47,267 nucleotides of DNA from JALONO01 sp038209965 (lineage in GTDB: Bacteria; Bacteroidota; Bacteroidia; Cytophagales; Thermoflexibacteraceae), in NCBI GenBank assembly GCA_038209965.1, contig JBBQXF010000024.1, positions 1 to 47,267 on the forward strand. The letters are read 5' to 3'. The number at the start of each line of letters is the position of its first letter. Positions within the stretch are counted from its first letter, which is position 1. Below the pieces are notes generated by a model that ran no database searches, was not told the DNA's origin, and saw nothing but the letters and a program-made list of their open reading frames with translations. Position numbers and translations under genes: made by a program. Shown here piece after piece: positions 9,388-18,400 of the stretch.

Positions 9388-10632
9388 ATGACTTCGAGTT
9401 TGGGGATATTAAATTTATTCACCGTATTGTTCGGCTCGGTGATCGCGTTTGGCTACCTGATTATGAGCAGCCCCGGTGTTTGGAAAGATGAACTGTTTTT
9501 TGGATTACTGATACTGCTGCTGCTGGGTGCCCACTTAGTATTGAGATTTGGCTTGATTCTCCCCTTGCAGCGGCTGCGTGACTTTTTTGTTCGGGTCGAC
9601 AATGTAAAAGCTACTCCCCAGGATTTTCAGCTCAAATTTCAGGGAGTATACCAACCAATTTACACTGGGTTCACCAAAACTATCTTTAACATCGTCAATG
9701 CAACAAATTTTGTAAATAAACTTACCGAAGGTAAACTGGAAGTGGCGTATCAAGGCCTTGAGGCTGCTGAGCCGGAAAGGTACAAACTAGTGGCCGCCCT
9801 CCTCAAACTGCGCCAGCAAACGCTGGATTTTACCACCCGAAACCGGGAGTCTGACTGGGCCACCCAAGGGGTTGCCAAGTTTGTGGAAGTGCTTCGGATC
9901 GATGACGCTGACATGGCGCAGCTAACTGCCCGCATCATCGAACAGTTGGTCAAATACACTGGGGCCGCTTATGGTGTTCTTTACATAGTGGCCAACAAGG
10001 ATGACCGAACGGCCGTACTCAAGCTCTCGGCAGGCTATGCGCATGATCGGGCACGACTGGGCACGGAAATCGGGCTGGGCGAAGGATTGGTGGGCCAAGC
10101 CTTCCGGGACAAGACCCCCATTCATTTACCTACTCTGCCCGATGGGTACCTGCCCGTTTCGTCCGGGCTGGGCCAAATGCAGCCAAAAGAACTGGTCATT
10201 GTCCCGGCGGTGGTGAACAACACCGTTTTTGCCGTAATTGAGCTGGCTAGCATGGCGACATTTAAATCGTATGAAATTGATTTTTTAAGTAAGCTGGGCG
10301 AAAGCATTGCCGCAGCCATAGGTGGATTGCAGAGCAACGAACGAACCCAAGAAATGCTGGAAGCATCAGAAGCACAAGCCGAGATGTTCCGTGCTCAAGA
10401 GGACTTGCTGCGCCAAGGTATGGAAAGCTACTTGATCAAAGAGCAGGAACTGAAGCTGGAACAAGCAGACTTACTCCTGCAAAACGCCCAAACGTTTGAA
10501 GCCACGGAACAAGAACTGAAAAGGCAGCTCCTCGAGCGCGACCAAGAAATTGTCCGGCTCAAAAACCAATTGGGCTTCATGCGGTTCACTAGATCGAACG
10601 AGCCAGCCATTGACCAAACCCCAACTGACTAG
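9388..10632 (+). CDS. Two-TM protein with GAF domain and C-terminal coiled coil
   Basis: From ATG 9388 the protein has 414 residues. The reading frame is open further upstream (to 9133), but that extension does not look like protein, and the chosen Met directly precedes the first TM helix. TM helices at about 6-26 and 36-58; linker with weak HAMP-like character; GAF at about 175-315 (GEGLVGQAF, then PDGYLPVSSGLG); long acidic coiled coil at about 315-395; polar tail. No enzymatic output domain. It is a plus-strand paralogue of the 285-residue GAF protein and shares its GAF core with the PP2C protein. Likely a signal-input or scaffold component. Partner unknown. Confidence 0.8.
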   Translation: MTSSLGILNLFTVLFGSVIAFGYLIMSSPGVWKDELFFGLLILLLLGAHLVLRFGLILPLQRLRDFFVRVDNVKATPQDFQLKFQGVYQPIYTGFTKTIFNIVNATNFVNKLTEGKLEVAYQGLEAAEPERYKLVAALLKLRQQTLDFTTRNRESDWATQGVAKFVEVLRIDDADMAQLTARIIEQLVKYTGAAYGVLYIVANKDDRTAVLKLSAGYAHDRARLGTEIGLGEGLVGQAFRDKTPIHLPTLPDGYLPVSSGLGQMQPKELVIVPAVVNNTVFAVIELASMATFKSYEIDFLSKLGESIAAAIGGLQSNERTQEMLEASEAQAEMFRAQEDLLRQGMESYLIKEQELKLEQADLLLQNAQTFEATEQELKRQLLERDQEIVRLKNQLGFMRFTRSNEPAIDQTPTD

Positions 10633-11366
10633 CGTTCGCCGGACGTATTCCAAACACTGGCACTGCCGAACACTAGCCGCCGGCTCACCTTGGGGCGGCC
10701 CGCATATTGGACTTGGGTTTCGCCAAAGGAAGTAATCCGCAAGCTTTTGGCCGCATTGACTTCAATTCGGTTTTCGCCATAATTCACCATTTTGGTGTCC
10801 TGCCCGCGCAAATGCACGGCCGCTACCCGGTTTTCGCCATACGCTTTGAATTTTTGCCGATCAGCTTGTCCGCCGTCGATCCTGAGCCGATTTTCACCAT
10901 ACAGCCATACCTTGAGCTGTTGGGCGTGGATACCCGCCAATTGTACTTCTGACCGGCCATAAATCTTGAGTTTGAACTGCTTGGCTTGAAGGGTATCTTG
11001 GCAAGTAAGCTGCTGTTCACCCCGAAAAGCCACCGAGCGCAATTCGCGGTAAGTGATGTAGGCCGTGACCTCAGCCCCTTCGTATTCACTGCGCCACTGT
11101 CCATCGCCGCAACGCCGGTTGTCATTGATCCGGGCATTGGTGAGCCATACGCGCAAGGTCTGGCCACTGACTTGGGCATTGATCCGATCTTGGGCCACCC
11201 CCCGATAGACCAGTTTGAGGCTTTCCCGGTCGCCCTTGATCAGTTCCACCCTGATCCTGGGGCTGATGATCAGTTTGCGAAAAGAAGAGAGTTCCACCGT
11301 TTTTTCTTGGGCCTTGGCCATTGTAAACATGCTGCACAAGCAAAGCAGCGCGAGTAGCTTTTTCAT
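10629..11366 (-). CDS. Secreted DUF2807 (head-GIN) protein
   Basis: 245 residues from ATG 11366. The start is chosen because it opens a signal peptide (MKKLLALLCLCSMFTMAKAQ, cleavage after AQ likely). The remainder is a beta-helix-like DUF2807 domain: many short beta repeats with YGENR occurring three times plus FGETQ and YGRSE variants, about 18-20 residues apart. Family members are called putative auto-transporter adhesins, but the function is unproven. The 3' end overlaps the convergent GAF gene by 4 bp. A second DUF2807 protein is encoded at 36259-36978. Confidence 0.82.
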   Translation of the reverse strand: MKKLLALLCLCSMFTMAKAQEKTVELSSFRKLIISPRIRVELIKGDRESLKLVYRGVAQDRINAQVSGQTLRVWLTNARINDNRRCGDGQWRSEYEGAEVTAYITYRELRSVAFRGEQQLTCQDTLQAKQFKLKIYGRSEVQLAGIHAQQLKVWLYGENRLRIDGGQADRQKFKAYGENRVAAVHLRGQDTKMVNYGENRIEVNAAKSLRITSFGETQVQYAGRPKVSRRLVFGSASVWNTSGER

Positions 11367-11665
11367 TTTGATCTTGATTTTAGCCAATGACCAACTTGGC
11401 CGCCAAAGGTTGCACCGTGGACACAATTTGTGGGCAAAATGGAAATGTTGCCCCGATTTGGCAGGTTGCACTAAGCGGTGGGTTCATTTTCTGCCCCACT
11501 CGCAATGCCCAAGACCGAGGAGTGGCGCCGACTTGCTCACTGGGAGGTGCGGATACCCACTGCCGAGGGAAATTACGCCCGTGGATTGCTAAAAGCTACC
11601 GACAATCGAAGTTTTTCCGTACTTTGTGGCCCAAAAACGCACCACACTTTATTTCTTTTCTGGGA

Positions 11666-13744
11666 ATGTACAAACTTGGTATTGATATAGGCGGCACTTT
11701 CACCGACTTTGTGCTACTTGATGAAAACACTGGGGAACTGCACTTTGGCAAGACCCTGACCACCTATGACGACCCAGCCAATGGGATTCTGAGCGGGATC
11801 GCTGAATTGCTGGCCCGCACCCGGATCCCGGCCAGCCAATTGTCGGCCATTGTCCACGGCACCACCCTGGTTACCAACGCCGTGATCGAGCGGCGCGGCT
11901 CGCCCACTGGCTTCATCACCACCAAAGGGTTTGAGGATGTACTGGAGATTGGCCGCGAACTGCGCTATGACATCTACGATATTTTCCTCTCCGTGCCCGA
12001 GCCCCTCGTGCCCCGCAACCTGCGCTACGGGATCACCGAGCGGATGAACTACAAGGGCGAGATCTTGACCCCGCTGGACACGGCCGAGATGGAACAGGTG
12101 GTCAAAAAATTGGTCGGACATGGCGTTAAATCTATCGGGGTCTGCCTGCTCCACTCTTTTGCCAACCCGTTGCACGAGCAAATCATCGGGAACTATTTGG
12201 CCGATCGTTTTCCGGCCATTTATTGCAGTTTGTCCTCGGAAGTGATGCCCGAGATCCGGGAATATGAGCGGAGCTCGGCCACCGCGATGAATGCCTATGT
12301 GCAGCCCATCACCGACCAGTACCTTGGTCATTTGGAACAGCGGCTGCGCGATCTGGGTTTTGCCGGCGTGATCCACATCATGATTTCCAGCGGGCGGCTC
12401 ACCACCATTGCGGGGGCGCGCAAAACCCCGATCCAGCTGTTGGAGTCTGGCCCAGCCGGTGGGACCATGGCCGGGGTCTTCTTCGGCAAACTGATCGGCA
12501 AGCCCGACCTGCTCACTTTCGATATGGGCGGCACCACGGCCAAGGCATCGCTCATCCACCACAGCCAGCCCGAAATAACCAACCAGTTTGAGGCGGCCCG
12601 CGTCCGTCGGTTCAAAAAAGGCAGCGGCCTGCCGGTGCGCATCCCCGTGATCGATATGATCGAGATCGGGGCAGGCGGGGGCAGCATCGCCTATGTGGAC
12701 CGATTGGGCCTGCTCAAAGTAGGGCCAGAGAGCGCGGCCTCGGAGCCGGGACCGGCCTGCTACGGCCGGGGTGGCTCCCGGCCCACCGTCACCGATGCCG
12801 ATTTGGTGCTGGGCTACCTGAACGAGGCTTATTTCTTGGGGGGAACCATGCGCCTGGACATCGGGGCGGCCCATCAGGCCATTGATCACCACATTGCGCA
12901 GCCGTTGGGCATCAGTGTGGTGGAGGCAGCCATGGGCATTCACCGGATTGTCAACGAAAACATGGCCAATGCCGCCCGGGTCCATATTTTGGAAAAGGGC
13001 CGCGATCCCCGGGGCTATTCCATGTTGGCTTTTGGTGGGGCCGGCCCGGTCCATGCCTTTCAAGTGGCCCGTTTGCTCCACGCACCCCAACTCATCGTCC
13101 CAGTGGGGGCGGGGGTCACTTCGGCCCTCGGTTTCTTGGTGTCACCGGTGGCCAGCGAACAGATTCGCAGCTTCGTTTGCCCGATCATGGAGATGGACTG
13201 GCCGCGCGTCAATGGCTTGCTGGCCGAAATGGAAAAGGAGGGCTTTGCCTTTTTGGCCTCGGCCAGCATCCCCGCCGAGCAGGCAACGGTGGTCCGGGTG
13301 GCCGACATGCGCTACACCGGGCAGGGCCACGAAATTTCGGTGCGCATCCCCAACGGCTTGCTGGGCCCGGAGAGTTTGACTGAAATCGCCCAACATTTCT
13401 GCGAAGAATACATCCAGCGATACGGCAAAATCATTGAAGATATTGGGATGGAGACCGTGACTTGGCGAACCGTGGTGAGCGGGCCAGCCCCCGATACCGA
13501 TCCCAAGCAAGTGGTGGCCACCGCCGACGAACACGCGCTCAAGGGGCACCGCGAAGTATATTTCATGGAAGGTAGCCGTTTGATCCAAGCCATTTGCCCG
13601 GTCTATGCCCGTTACCTGCTCAACCCTGGCGACAGCTTCGAGGGGCCTGCTGTGATCGAGGAGATGGAATCGACCACCATCATTGGCCCGGCCAGCTATG
13701 TGACCATGGATCGCTACCGAAACATAGTGGTGGACTTGCTGTAA
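11666..13744 (+). CDS. Hydantoinase/oxoprolinase, A subunit (HyuA-type ATPase), without a B subunit
   Basis: 692 residues from ATG 11666, matching normal HyuA length and starting directly at the N-terminal phosphate-binding strand (GIDIGGTFTDFVLLDE). ASKHA-fold markers follow: ESGPAGGTMAG, FDMGGTTAKAS, EIGAGGGSIAYVD with SEPGPACYGRGG, and LAFGGAGPVHAF. These enzymes use ATP to open cyclic amides such as hydantoins or 5-oxoproline, or carboxylate ketones, normally with a HyuB partner. No hyuB lies on either side: upstream is the minus-strand DUF2807 gene and downstream a terminator and convergent gene. Substrate cannot be inferred. The frame is open 93 codons upstream, but that stretch has no HyuA similarity. 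Confidence 0.88.
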   Translation: MYKLGIDIGGTFTDFVLLDENTGELHFGKTLTTYDDPANGILSGIAELLARTRIPASQLSAIVHGTTLVTNAVIERRGSPTGFITTKGFEDVLEIGRELRYDIYDIFLSVPEPLVPRNLRYGITERMNYKGEILTPLDTAEMEQVVKKLVGHGVKSIGVCLLHSFANPLHEQIIGNYLADRFPAIYCSLSSEVMPEIREYERSSATAMNAYVQPITDQYLGHLEQRLRDLGFAGVIHIMISSGRLTTIAGARKTPIQLLESGPAGGTMAGVFFGKLIGKPDLLTFDMGGTTAKASLIHHSQPEITNQFEAARVRRFKKGSGLPVRIPVIDMIEIGAGGGSIAYVDRLGLLKVGPESAASEPGPACYGRGGSRPTVTDADLVLGYLNEAYFLGGTMRLDIGAAHQAIDHHIAQPLGISVVEAAMGIHRIVNENMANAARVHILEKGRDPRGYSMLAFGGAGPVHAFQVARLLHAPQLIVPVGAGVTSALGFLVSPVASEQIRSFVCPIMEMDWPRVNGLLAEMEKEGFAFLASASIPAEQATVVRVADMRYTGQGHEISVRIPNGLLGPESLTEIAQHFCEEYIQRYGKIIEDIGMETVTWRTVVSGPAPDTDPKQVVATADEHALKGHREVYFMEGSRLIQAICPVYARYLLNPGDSFEGPAVIEEMESTTIIGPASYVTMDRYRNIVVDLL

Positions 13745-13768
13745 CAATCAGCACAAAACCAACTAATA

Positions 13769-13806
13769 CCAATGCCGCCGAAAGTCCAATCTTTCGGCGG
13801 CATTGG
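13769..13806. terminator. Hairpin between convergent genes
   Basis: Perfect 16 bp stem (13769-13784 with 13791-13806) around a 6-base loop (TCCAAT). It sits 25 bp after the hydantoinase A stop and 89 bp from the end of the convergent DUF4097 gene, so it can serve both strands. The following T-tract is short, which lowers confidence that it acts as a simple intrinsic terminator. Confidence 0.7.
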
Positions 13807-13894
13807 CGTTTTCAGAGCTTGGCTTTTTGGTGCAAAACAATCCAAGGAACTGCCCCCGCCAGTCAATGCCGCTCGGGGAAAAGGCCGAGACCGG

Positions 13895-15121
13895 TTATTT
13901 GACCGTTACAACGCCGTCCCGGCTTTCAATTTTGAAGATCTTTTTACCATTGCCCATTGTGCCTTTGATGGTGCTGTTGTTGGCCCAGTCATTGGCTTTG
14001 CCATTTTCAACTTTGGCCAATTTGGCGGGGTATTCCACCTGTCCGTTCTTGCCAGTCAGTTCCAGTTGGTAGTCGGTTAGGCTGCCCAACTCGATCACGA
14101 TCGCAGTCCGGTTGGCCCGGATGGCCAAACTTGGCACACTGGTTTTGAGGCTTTTGATGGCCAGATCACCAAACTGCATTTCCAGATCACCGCTACGGGC
14201 CAAGCTGTGCAAGGTGAGTTGGGTCAGGTAAGTCTTGCCACTTACATTGCCGGGGCGGTGCACTTGCACATTGCCATAGCGGGTGTCCAAGGTCAGGGTG
14301 GTCACCGAGTCAATGTCCACCTCGGTGTTGTTGGTCAAAAGCAGCACCTCGCCACCAGTGCCCAGTTGGATCGAGCCGTAGCGTGCTTCGACACTGCCCG
14401 ATTGCAGCAATTTGATATTGGCCTTGCCATTTTTGATGCTGATCCGCCCCACGGCAATGGGATGGTCGGCGCGGAGGTCACCATAGTCCATGTCCAAATC
14501 CAAGCGGCCTTTAATGGGGCCGTTCAGGAGCACATTGCCATATTTGTTGTCAATGTCTACTACTGCATTGAAGGGCACACGGATTTTGAGGTGCACTTGT
14601 AAATTGTGCTGGTCAATGGTGGTATTGGCCTGCCCGCTGTTGTTGGTGGCACTGGTGGTGGGCTTGCCACTGTTGGTCAAGGGCGACACCAAGCTGTTCC
14701 ACAGGCCCTGAACCGTGCCCGAAACGGAGCTGCCGGCCACTTCTTGCTGGCGAATATCGGTGTCCACGTTGAGGGCGGTGGGGCCATGGGTGTAGCGAAG
14801 TTCCACGCGTTCCATGATGCGTTCGGCCTCGGCTTTGGTCTGTCCCCGGGCGGTGATCTCCACCTCCATTTTCACTGAATCCTTGGCCCAGGGCAGCAAC
14901 GTGACCGTGCCATATTTATTGGCGATGTTGACATCGATTTCGGCCACACATTTGAAGTCCAAGTTTACTTTTTTCGCTACTTTTACCTCGAATGTGGCTG
15001 CTGGATTTGGGCAGTCTTTGCAGGGTGCGCGGGGCGAGCGATCGTCCGCCCAGGCACTGTGGGTGATCAGGCCCAAGGCCAAGATCCCGGCAGTCAGGGT
15101 GCTAACTATTAACTGAGTCAT
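13895..15121 (-). CDS. Secreted DUF4097-type adhesin-like protein
   Basis: About 408 residues from ATG 15121 (a second ATG 21 bp upstream at 15142 adds MTKKQKT). An N-terminal signal peptide ends near AWA. The mature part contains beta-helix repeats of the DUF4097/DUF2807 type, with recurrent xKYGxVxL, DYGDLRA, RYGSIQL and RYGNVQV turns. Both possible starts overlap the end of the anti-sigma-like gene, implying translational coupling. It is the last gene of the sigma/anti-sigma operon, so it is probably produced or regulated together with the ECF system. A CxxC pair (CKDCP) follows the signal peptide. Role in the envelope is unknown. Confidence 0.78.
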   Translation of the reverse strand: MTQLIVSTLTAGILALGLITHSAWADDRSPRAPCKDCPNPAATFEVKVAKKVNLDFKCVAEIDVNIANKYGTVTLLPWAKDSVKMEVEITARGQTKAEAERIMERVELRYTHGPTALNVDTDIRQQEVAGSSVSGTVQGLWNSLVSPLTNSGKPTTSATNNSGQANTTIDQHNLQVHLKIRVPFNAVVDIDNKYGNVLLNGPIKGRLDLDMDYGDLRADHPIAVGRISIKNGKANIKLLQSGSVEARYGSIQLGTGGEVLLLTNNTEVDIDSVTTLTLDTRYGNVQVHRPGNVSGKTYLTQLTLHSLARSGDLEMQFGDLAIKSLKTSVPSLAIRANRTAIVIELGSLTDYQLELTGKNGQVEYPAKLAKVENGKANDWANNSTIKGTMGNGKKIFKIESRDGVVTVK

Positions 15122-15653
15122 CGTCTTTTGCTTTTTTGTCAATTTCTTGTAAAAATCTTTCCAACAGCATGATGCGGAGCCGATAATTCTCGATCATGGC
15201 CTCGATCACCTGCTGGTTGTCGGCCCCGTCGCGGAGGTCGGTTTTCAAGCCTTCAAACTCCCGTTCCAGCTCGTCAATATCAGTCAGCAATTCACTGATC
15301 AAATTTTTGTCGTGGTGCTGGGTTACCTGTTGCAGTTTGGCCGCAATGATGCCACCGTATTGTCGTTCGGCTTGTTTCAGGGCTGGGTATTGGCTCAGCA
15401 GGCGATCCTCTTGGCTAGTGGTGGTGGTTTTGTAGCCCACCCAAAGGGCCGCCGCCACCATCAGCAATGTCACCGTGGCTGCCACGCGCATGAGCAGGTG
15501 GCGCAAGTTGACCGGGGGGCGCATGGCCACCATTTTGCCTTTTTGGTGATGGGGCAAATCGGCACTGATCTGGGCCCAGAGCGTGTCGGGGGCCTTGAAA
15601 GTTTCAAATTCTTCCCGGTTTGCGGCGGCCCATTTTTTTAGTTGGTCTTCCAT
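15102..15653 (-). CDS. Putative anti-sigma factor, single-TM
   Basis: 183 residues. Cytoplasmic N-terminus of about 53 residues (with WAAANREEFETFKAPDTLWAQI), one TM helix at about 55-74, then a periplasmic coiled-coil-rich domain (QVIEAMIENYRLRIMLLERFLQEI). This layout, directly after an ECF sigma gene with a 16 bp overlap, is the usual one for Bacteroidota anti-sigma proteins. No ZAS zinc motif (HxxxCxxC) is visible, so the assignment rests on context and topology. The gene overlaps the DUF4097 gene at its 3' end. Confidence 0.68.
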   Translation of the reverse strand: MEDQLKKWAAANREEFETFKAPDTLWAQISADLPHHQKGKMVAMRPPVNLRHLLMRVAATVTLLMVAAALWVGYKTTTTSQEDRLLSQYPALKQAERQYGGIIAAKLQQVTQHHDKNLISELLTDIDELEREFEGLKTDLRDGADNQQVIEAMIENYRLRIMLLERFLQEIDKKAKDDDSVNS

Positions 15654-16207
15654 ACGCTTAATTTCTGTTGCTGGATAAATTCCCTCAATTTCTTCTTGGC
15701 TTTGCTGTATTGGGCTTTGGAGGTGGACTCGGTGATGGCCAATATCTGGGCAATCTCGCCGTGGTCATAACCTTCAAACAGGTATAAATTGAGCACCACC
15801 CGGCAGCCTTCGGGCAATTTGTCGATAGCGTGCCGGACGTGCTTTACTTCGTGCTCGACATAACTGAAATCCTCTTCTTCTTCGTGCCAACGGTCCAGTT
15901 TGGCTTCGTCAGCAAAGAGCAAGGGCACCTTGCGCTTTTGCAGGGTGTTGATGCACTTGTTGATCACCACTTTTTTGAGCCAAGATCCAAACGAAGCATC
16001 AAAGCGGAAGGTGTACAATTTGGTGAACGCATCCACAAATGCTTCCTGGAGAACATCTTGGGCATCTTCTTCCCGTTTCATGAGGCGCATGCACACGTTG
16101 TACATCGCGTCGGCATAGAGGCGGTACAGGTGAAACTGCGCTTTTGCGTCATTTTCAAGGCACCGCTCGATCAAATAGCGGTGTATTTCGGGTTGAATTG
16201 CTTCCAA
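15638..16207 (-). CDS. ECF-family RNA polymerase sigma factor
   Basis: 189 residues. Region 2 is recognisable by DAQDVLQEAFVDAFTKL and FGSWLKKVVINKCIN, and region 4 by LPEGCRVVLNLYLFEGYDHG followed by a helix-turn-helix (EIAQILAITESTSKAQYSKA). No in-frame ATG exists before residue 30 and a stop codon lies ten codons upstream, so translation most likely starts at TTG 16207. It heads an operon with overlapping genes for an anti-sigma-like protein and a DUF4097 surface protein. It probably directs RNA polymerase to envelope-response promoters, possibly including its own. Confidence 0.9.
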   Translation of the reverse strand: MEAIQPEIHRYLIERCLENDAKAQFHLYRLYADAMYNVCMRLMKREEDAQDVLQEAFVDAFTKLYTFRFDASFGSWLKKVVINKCINTLQKRKVPLLFADEAKLDRWHEEEEDFSYVEHEVKHVRHAIDKLPEGCRVVLNLYLFEGYDHGEIAQILAITESTSKAQYSKAKKKLREFIQQQKLSVWKTN

Positions 16208-16391
16208 TGCGCTTGAAGGTAATGGTCTTTTCTCAACTTACAGACCGGGGCCGCGGCCCAAGGTTGCCGCAAAGTTCAGAAAAATTTTGCCCGGGCCGAT
16301 ATTTTATAACACAATGGCCCAATTGGCGGTTATCAACCCAGATTCATTGCATGGCTGGCCACCCAAGTCGCCGGCAGAAACGGTTTGCCAC

Positions 16392-17033
16392 ATGGCTTTA
16401 TCCAAGGTAGAAACACATTTATATACTTCGCTCAATGATTTTTTGTCACAAAAAGACTTTGAGATGCGGCCTGATCTCAAGCAGTTCCGGCGAGAGACTC
16501 CGACTGGTTTTCAGAACATTATCCTTTCTTTTTCGCCCTATCAGGCCGAAACCTATTTGGAGGTCAATATTGGCACCCGGCTAAACATGGTGGAGGAAAT
16601 TGTCCAGCAGTTTTTGGACAATATGCCCGAGTTTTGGCGCCAAGCCAACACGGTTGTGGTATCGGTGGGTAAAATCAATGATGCCAAATACTTTCGCTAC
16701 CGCATTGCCGACGACGAAGATCTGCACGTGTGCACCGAACAGGTCATTGAATTCATGGATCAGCGGGGCTTCATGTTTTTGGAGTACGCCTCCCACCTCA
16801 AGAATTTGGACGTGATGTTCAATGCCAAGCCCCACCAATCGGTCAAATACCTGTACAACCAACTGCACCGGTGCTTCAAGGGCGTTGTCATTGCCCGTTT
16901 GAGCCATAACCCGCATTTTCTGACCCTGATCGAGCAATACCACGATAAATTGTTGAAATTGGGGGCAAGCCCAACAAACATGGCCGAATATGACCGTTTG
17001 GTGAATTATTTGCTGCACTTCTCAGCAAACTAA
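16392..17033 (+). CDS. Conserved-looking protein of unknown function, first in glycan operon
   Basis: 213 residues if ATG 16392 is used. Two earlier in-frame starts exist (ATG 16314, TTG 16287), but the 26-35 added residues are proline-rich and unlike the rest. No signal peptide, TM helix or domain I can name. It is a soluble alpha/beta-looking protein with aromatic and charged clusters (FRYRIADDEDLHVC). It is followed 23 bp later by the polytopic membrane protein and two glycosyltransferases, so a role in surface glycan assembly is possible by context only. Confidence 0.7.
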   Translation: MALSKVETHLYTSLNDFLSQKDFEMRPDLKQFRRETPTGFQNIILSFSPYQAETYLEVNIGTRLNMVEEIVQQFLDNMPEFWRQANTVVVSVGKINDAKYFRYRIADDEDLHVCTEQVIEFMDQRGFMFLEYASHLKNLDVMFNAKPHQSVKYLYNQLHRCFKGVVIARLSHNPHFLTLIEQYHDKLLKLGASPTNMAEYDRLVNYLLHFSAN

Positions 17034-17056
17034 ACGCAAACTGGCCCCAAGCACCC

Positions 17057-18400
17057 ATGAACATTCAAGACGTTATCCTGGCCCCCATTTACTTGGCCGT
17101 CCTGTACGTTTTTTTCAAGGCTTATCAGCGTAAACTTACCACTCCGCTCACCAAACGGTTTTATATGCCGGCCTTGATGGCCAAGTTTGGGGGGGCACTG
17201 TTTTTGGGCCTGATCTACACCTTTTACTATGATGGCGGCGATACCATCGTTTATTTTCGCCTTGCCCAGCCAGTGCACCATTGCTTTTTCCATGTTTCCC
17301 CTTTGAGTGCCTTGGGCTTCATCTTTGGCGACACCTCCTACAACCCCGACACGTATGAATTTTTGAACTATAATATTTTTTACGTCAAACAGGATCTGCG
17401 CACGTTGTTCATCATTCGGCTGGTTTCATTGCTCAGCCTCTTTACGTTCCATACCTATTTAATCATCGCGTTTTTCTTTGCGGCGTTCAGTTTCTGGGGT
17501 TCATGGCTCATGTTGCAGGCATTGGTGGACATGTATCCCCAATTGGTCAGAAAAATAGCCATTTCGGTACTATTCATGCCTTCCATTATTTTTTGGGGAT
17601 CGGGCCTGATGAAAGACGCGATTTGTTTTGGGGCCTTGGGCGTGCTGTTCCACGGGTTCTACTTCGGGGTGATCAAGCGGCAATCAGTCCAACGAAACAC
17701 CGTTTTTATCTTGATCGGCACTTACCTGCTTTATTCCATCCGGCTCCACATCCTGATGTGTTTTTTGCCAGCCCTGGGGCTTTGGCTGTACCTTGGCTAC
17801 ATGAAAAATATTCGCTCGGCAGTGACCAAAGCCGTCATAGCCCCTTTCCTGATCGTTGCCTCAATTACTTTGGGCTATTTTGCCGTGCTCCGCATCAGTG
17901 CCGACAGTGAGTATGACGTGGACAAAATCGCGCAGAAAGCCCAAGTGACGGCCACTTATCTGAACAAAACCGCTGGGCAGGGATCGTCCTACGAGCTTGC
18001 CGAGTTCGACGGGAGCATTGTCGGCATGCTCCGCCAGTTGCCCTTCGGGATCACGGTCACTCTGTTCCGCCCTTTCCTTTGGGAGTCACGCAATGTGGTC
18101 ACCCTGTTTTCGGCCTTGGAGGCTTCGTTTTTTATTTACCTCACTTTCATTGCTTTCTACAAAATCAAATGGGTCAAGCTGGTTATGATCCTGAAAGATC
18201 ACCCTATTGTCCCCGTTTCATTGGCTTTTGCGCTTTCTTTTGCCTTTGCGGTCGGCATTACCTCGGGCAACTTTGGGACGTTGGTGCGCTACAAAATTCC
18301 GCTCATGCCCTTTTATCTGACCGCGATTTGGGTAATTTTGGAGTTCAACCAAAAGAAAAAACGGGCCCGGCGCTTTGCTCCGCCCCAACTGGCCCCATGA
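17057..18400 (+). CDS. Polytopic membrane protein of glycan operon
   Basis: 447 residues with about ten to eleven predicted TM helices and a basic C-terminal tail (KKKRARRFAPPQ). An early YYDGGDTIVYF motif after the second hydrophobic segment is notable. An extracytoplasmic segment follows between about residues 285 and 330. The topology and the two downstream glycosyltransferases suggest a Wzy-like polymerase or another polyprenol-sugar handling protein, but I recognise no definite family. Its TGA stop overlaps the ATG of the next gene (ATGA), so translation is coupled. Confidence 0.75.
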   Translation: MNIQDVILAPIYLAVLYVFFKAYQRKLTTPLTKRFYMPALMAKFGGALFLGLIYTFYYDGGDTIVYFRLAQPVHHCFFHVSPLSALGFIFGDTSYNPDTYEFLNYNIFYVKQDLRTLFIIRLVSLLSLFTFHTYLIIAFFFAAFSFWGSWLMLQALVDMYPQLVRKIAISVLFMPSIIFWGSGLMKDAICFGALGVLFHGFYFGVIKRQSVQRNTVFILIGTYLLYSIRLHILMCFLPALGLWLYLGYMKNIRSAVTKAVIAPFLIVASITLGYFAVLRISADSEYDVDKIAQKAQVTATYLNKTAGQGSSYELAEFDGSIVGMLRQLPFGITVTLFRPFLWESRNVVTLFSALEASFFIYLTFIAFYKIKWVKLVMILKDHPIVPVSLAFALSFAFAVGITSGNFGTLVRYKIPLMPFYLTAIWVILEFNQKKKRARRFAPPQLAP

